This document shows positions 5,389-5,410 of a DNA stretch of 5,410 nt, piece by piece. The DNA lies in the NCBI GenBank assembly GCA_015222855.1, contig JADFWA010000029.1:1-5410 (forward strand). The letters run 5' to 3'. Made by a program: the position numbers and the translations under genes. Below the pieces are notes generated by a model. That model had not been told where the DNA came from, ran no database searches, and saw only the letters and a list, made by a program, of their open reading frames with translations. Origin of the DNA: Pseudomonadota bacterium. Its GTDB lineage: Bacteria > Desulfobacterota > Syntrophia > Syntrophales > JADFWA01. Positions within the stretch are counted from its first letter, which is position 1. Each line of letters opens with the position of its first letter.

Positions 5389-5410
5389 CTATCGTTCAGC
5401 CTTTCCATAC

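Larger units (their letters stand above)
5315..5410 (-). mobile_element. Group II intron, 3' end (body outside window)
   Basis: Read on the minus strand, this stretch holds the last structural domains of a group II intron, a self-splicing retroelement: domain V, domain VI and a terminal AC at 5316-5315. The remaining 5389-5410 would be the end of domain IV. The reverse transcriptase, if present, would lie beyond 5410 on the minus strand; whether the element is full length cannot be seen. It is antisense to the methyltransferase gene. The class cannot be fixed from the 3' end alone. Class IIC introns that insert into integron attC sites are worth considering given the neighbouring integrase relic, but no attC is visible here. 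Confidence 0.85.

Noticed and set aside
5199..5408. Minus-strand ORF of 69 residues
   Set aside because: It runs through intron domains V and VI and into the antisense of the methyltransferase; no protein family likeness.

Overview
The window reads as bacterial chromosomal DNA. It joins core metabolism on the left to an accessory region on the right. I infer a proteobacterium in the broad sense, most likely a Desulfobacterota-type anaerobe. The grounds are the CarB sequence, the CoA-transferase/GNAT fusion (a type I associate with that group) and an environmental-type integron integrase remnant. No rRNA or other marker confirms this.

Layout. 1-1449 (+) is the 3' part of carB, cut by the window edge. 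1450-1511 holds two hairpins between convergent genes, and the second is a good intrinsic terminator for the minus strand. 1534-3417 (-) encodes a 627-residue protein joining an acetyl-CoA hydrolase/transferase-like module to a C-terminal GNAT acetyltransferase. 3442-4130 (-) is an AbrB-type antitoxin and PIN-toxin pair whose genes overlap by 4 bases. It lies only 24 bases upstream of the fusion gene, so the three minus-strand genes may be co-transcribed. 4131-4324 has no convincing gene. It carries a long inverted repeat next to the antitoxin start and, further upstream, two CRP-like GTGA-N6-TCAC palindromes centred exactly 32 bp apart. 4325-4615 (-) is an integron integrase reduced by an in-frame internal deletion to its N-terminal tip and C-terminal catalytic end. 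4686-5279 (+), diverging from it, is a small phospholipid N-methyltransferase-like protein in the place of a first cassette, though I find no convincing attI or attC. 5315-5410 (-) is the 3' end of a group II intron, with domain V, domain VI, bulged branch-point adenosine and 3' splice site all recognisable. Its body lies beyond the right edge.

How the parts may work together. CarB makes carbamoyl phosphate for arginine and pyrimidines. The fusion protein aligns with 4-hydroxybutyrate/acetate CoA-transferases but has proline where their catalytic glutamate should be. I therefore suggest it is a protein acetyltransferase with a CoA-ligand-sensing front end, analogous to enterobacterial Pat, whose acyl-CoA-synthetase-like domain is inactive. 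The toxin-antitoxin pair, integrase relic and intron mark the right side as a mobile-element-rich region, possibly a decayed integron. Its integrase is predicted inactive, and the intron's state cannot be judged from its 3' end.
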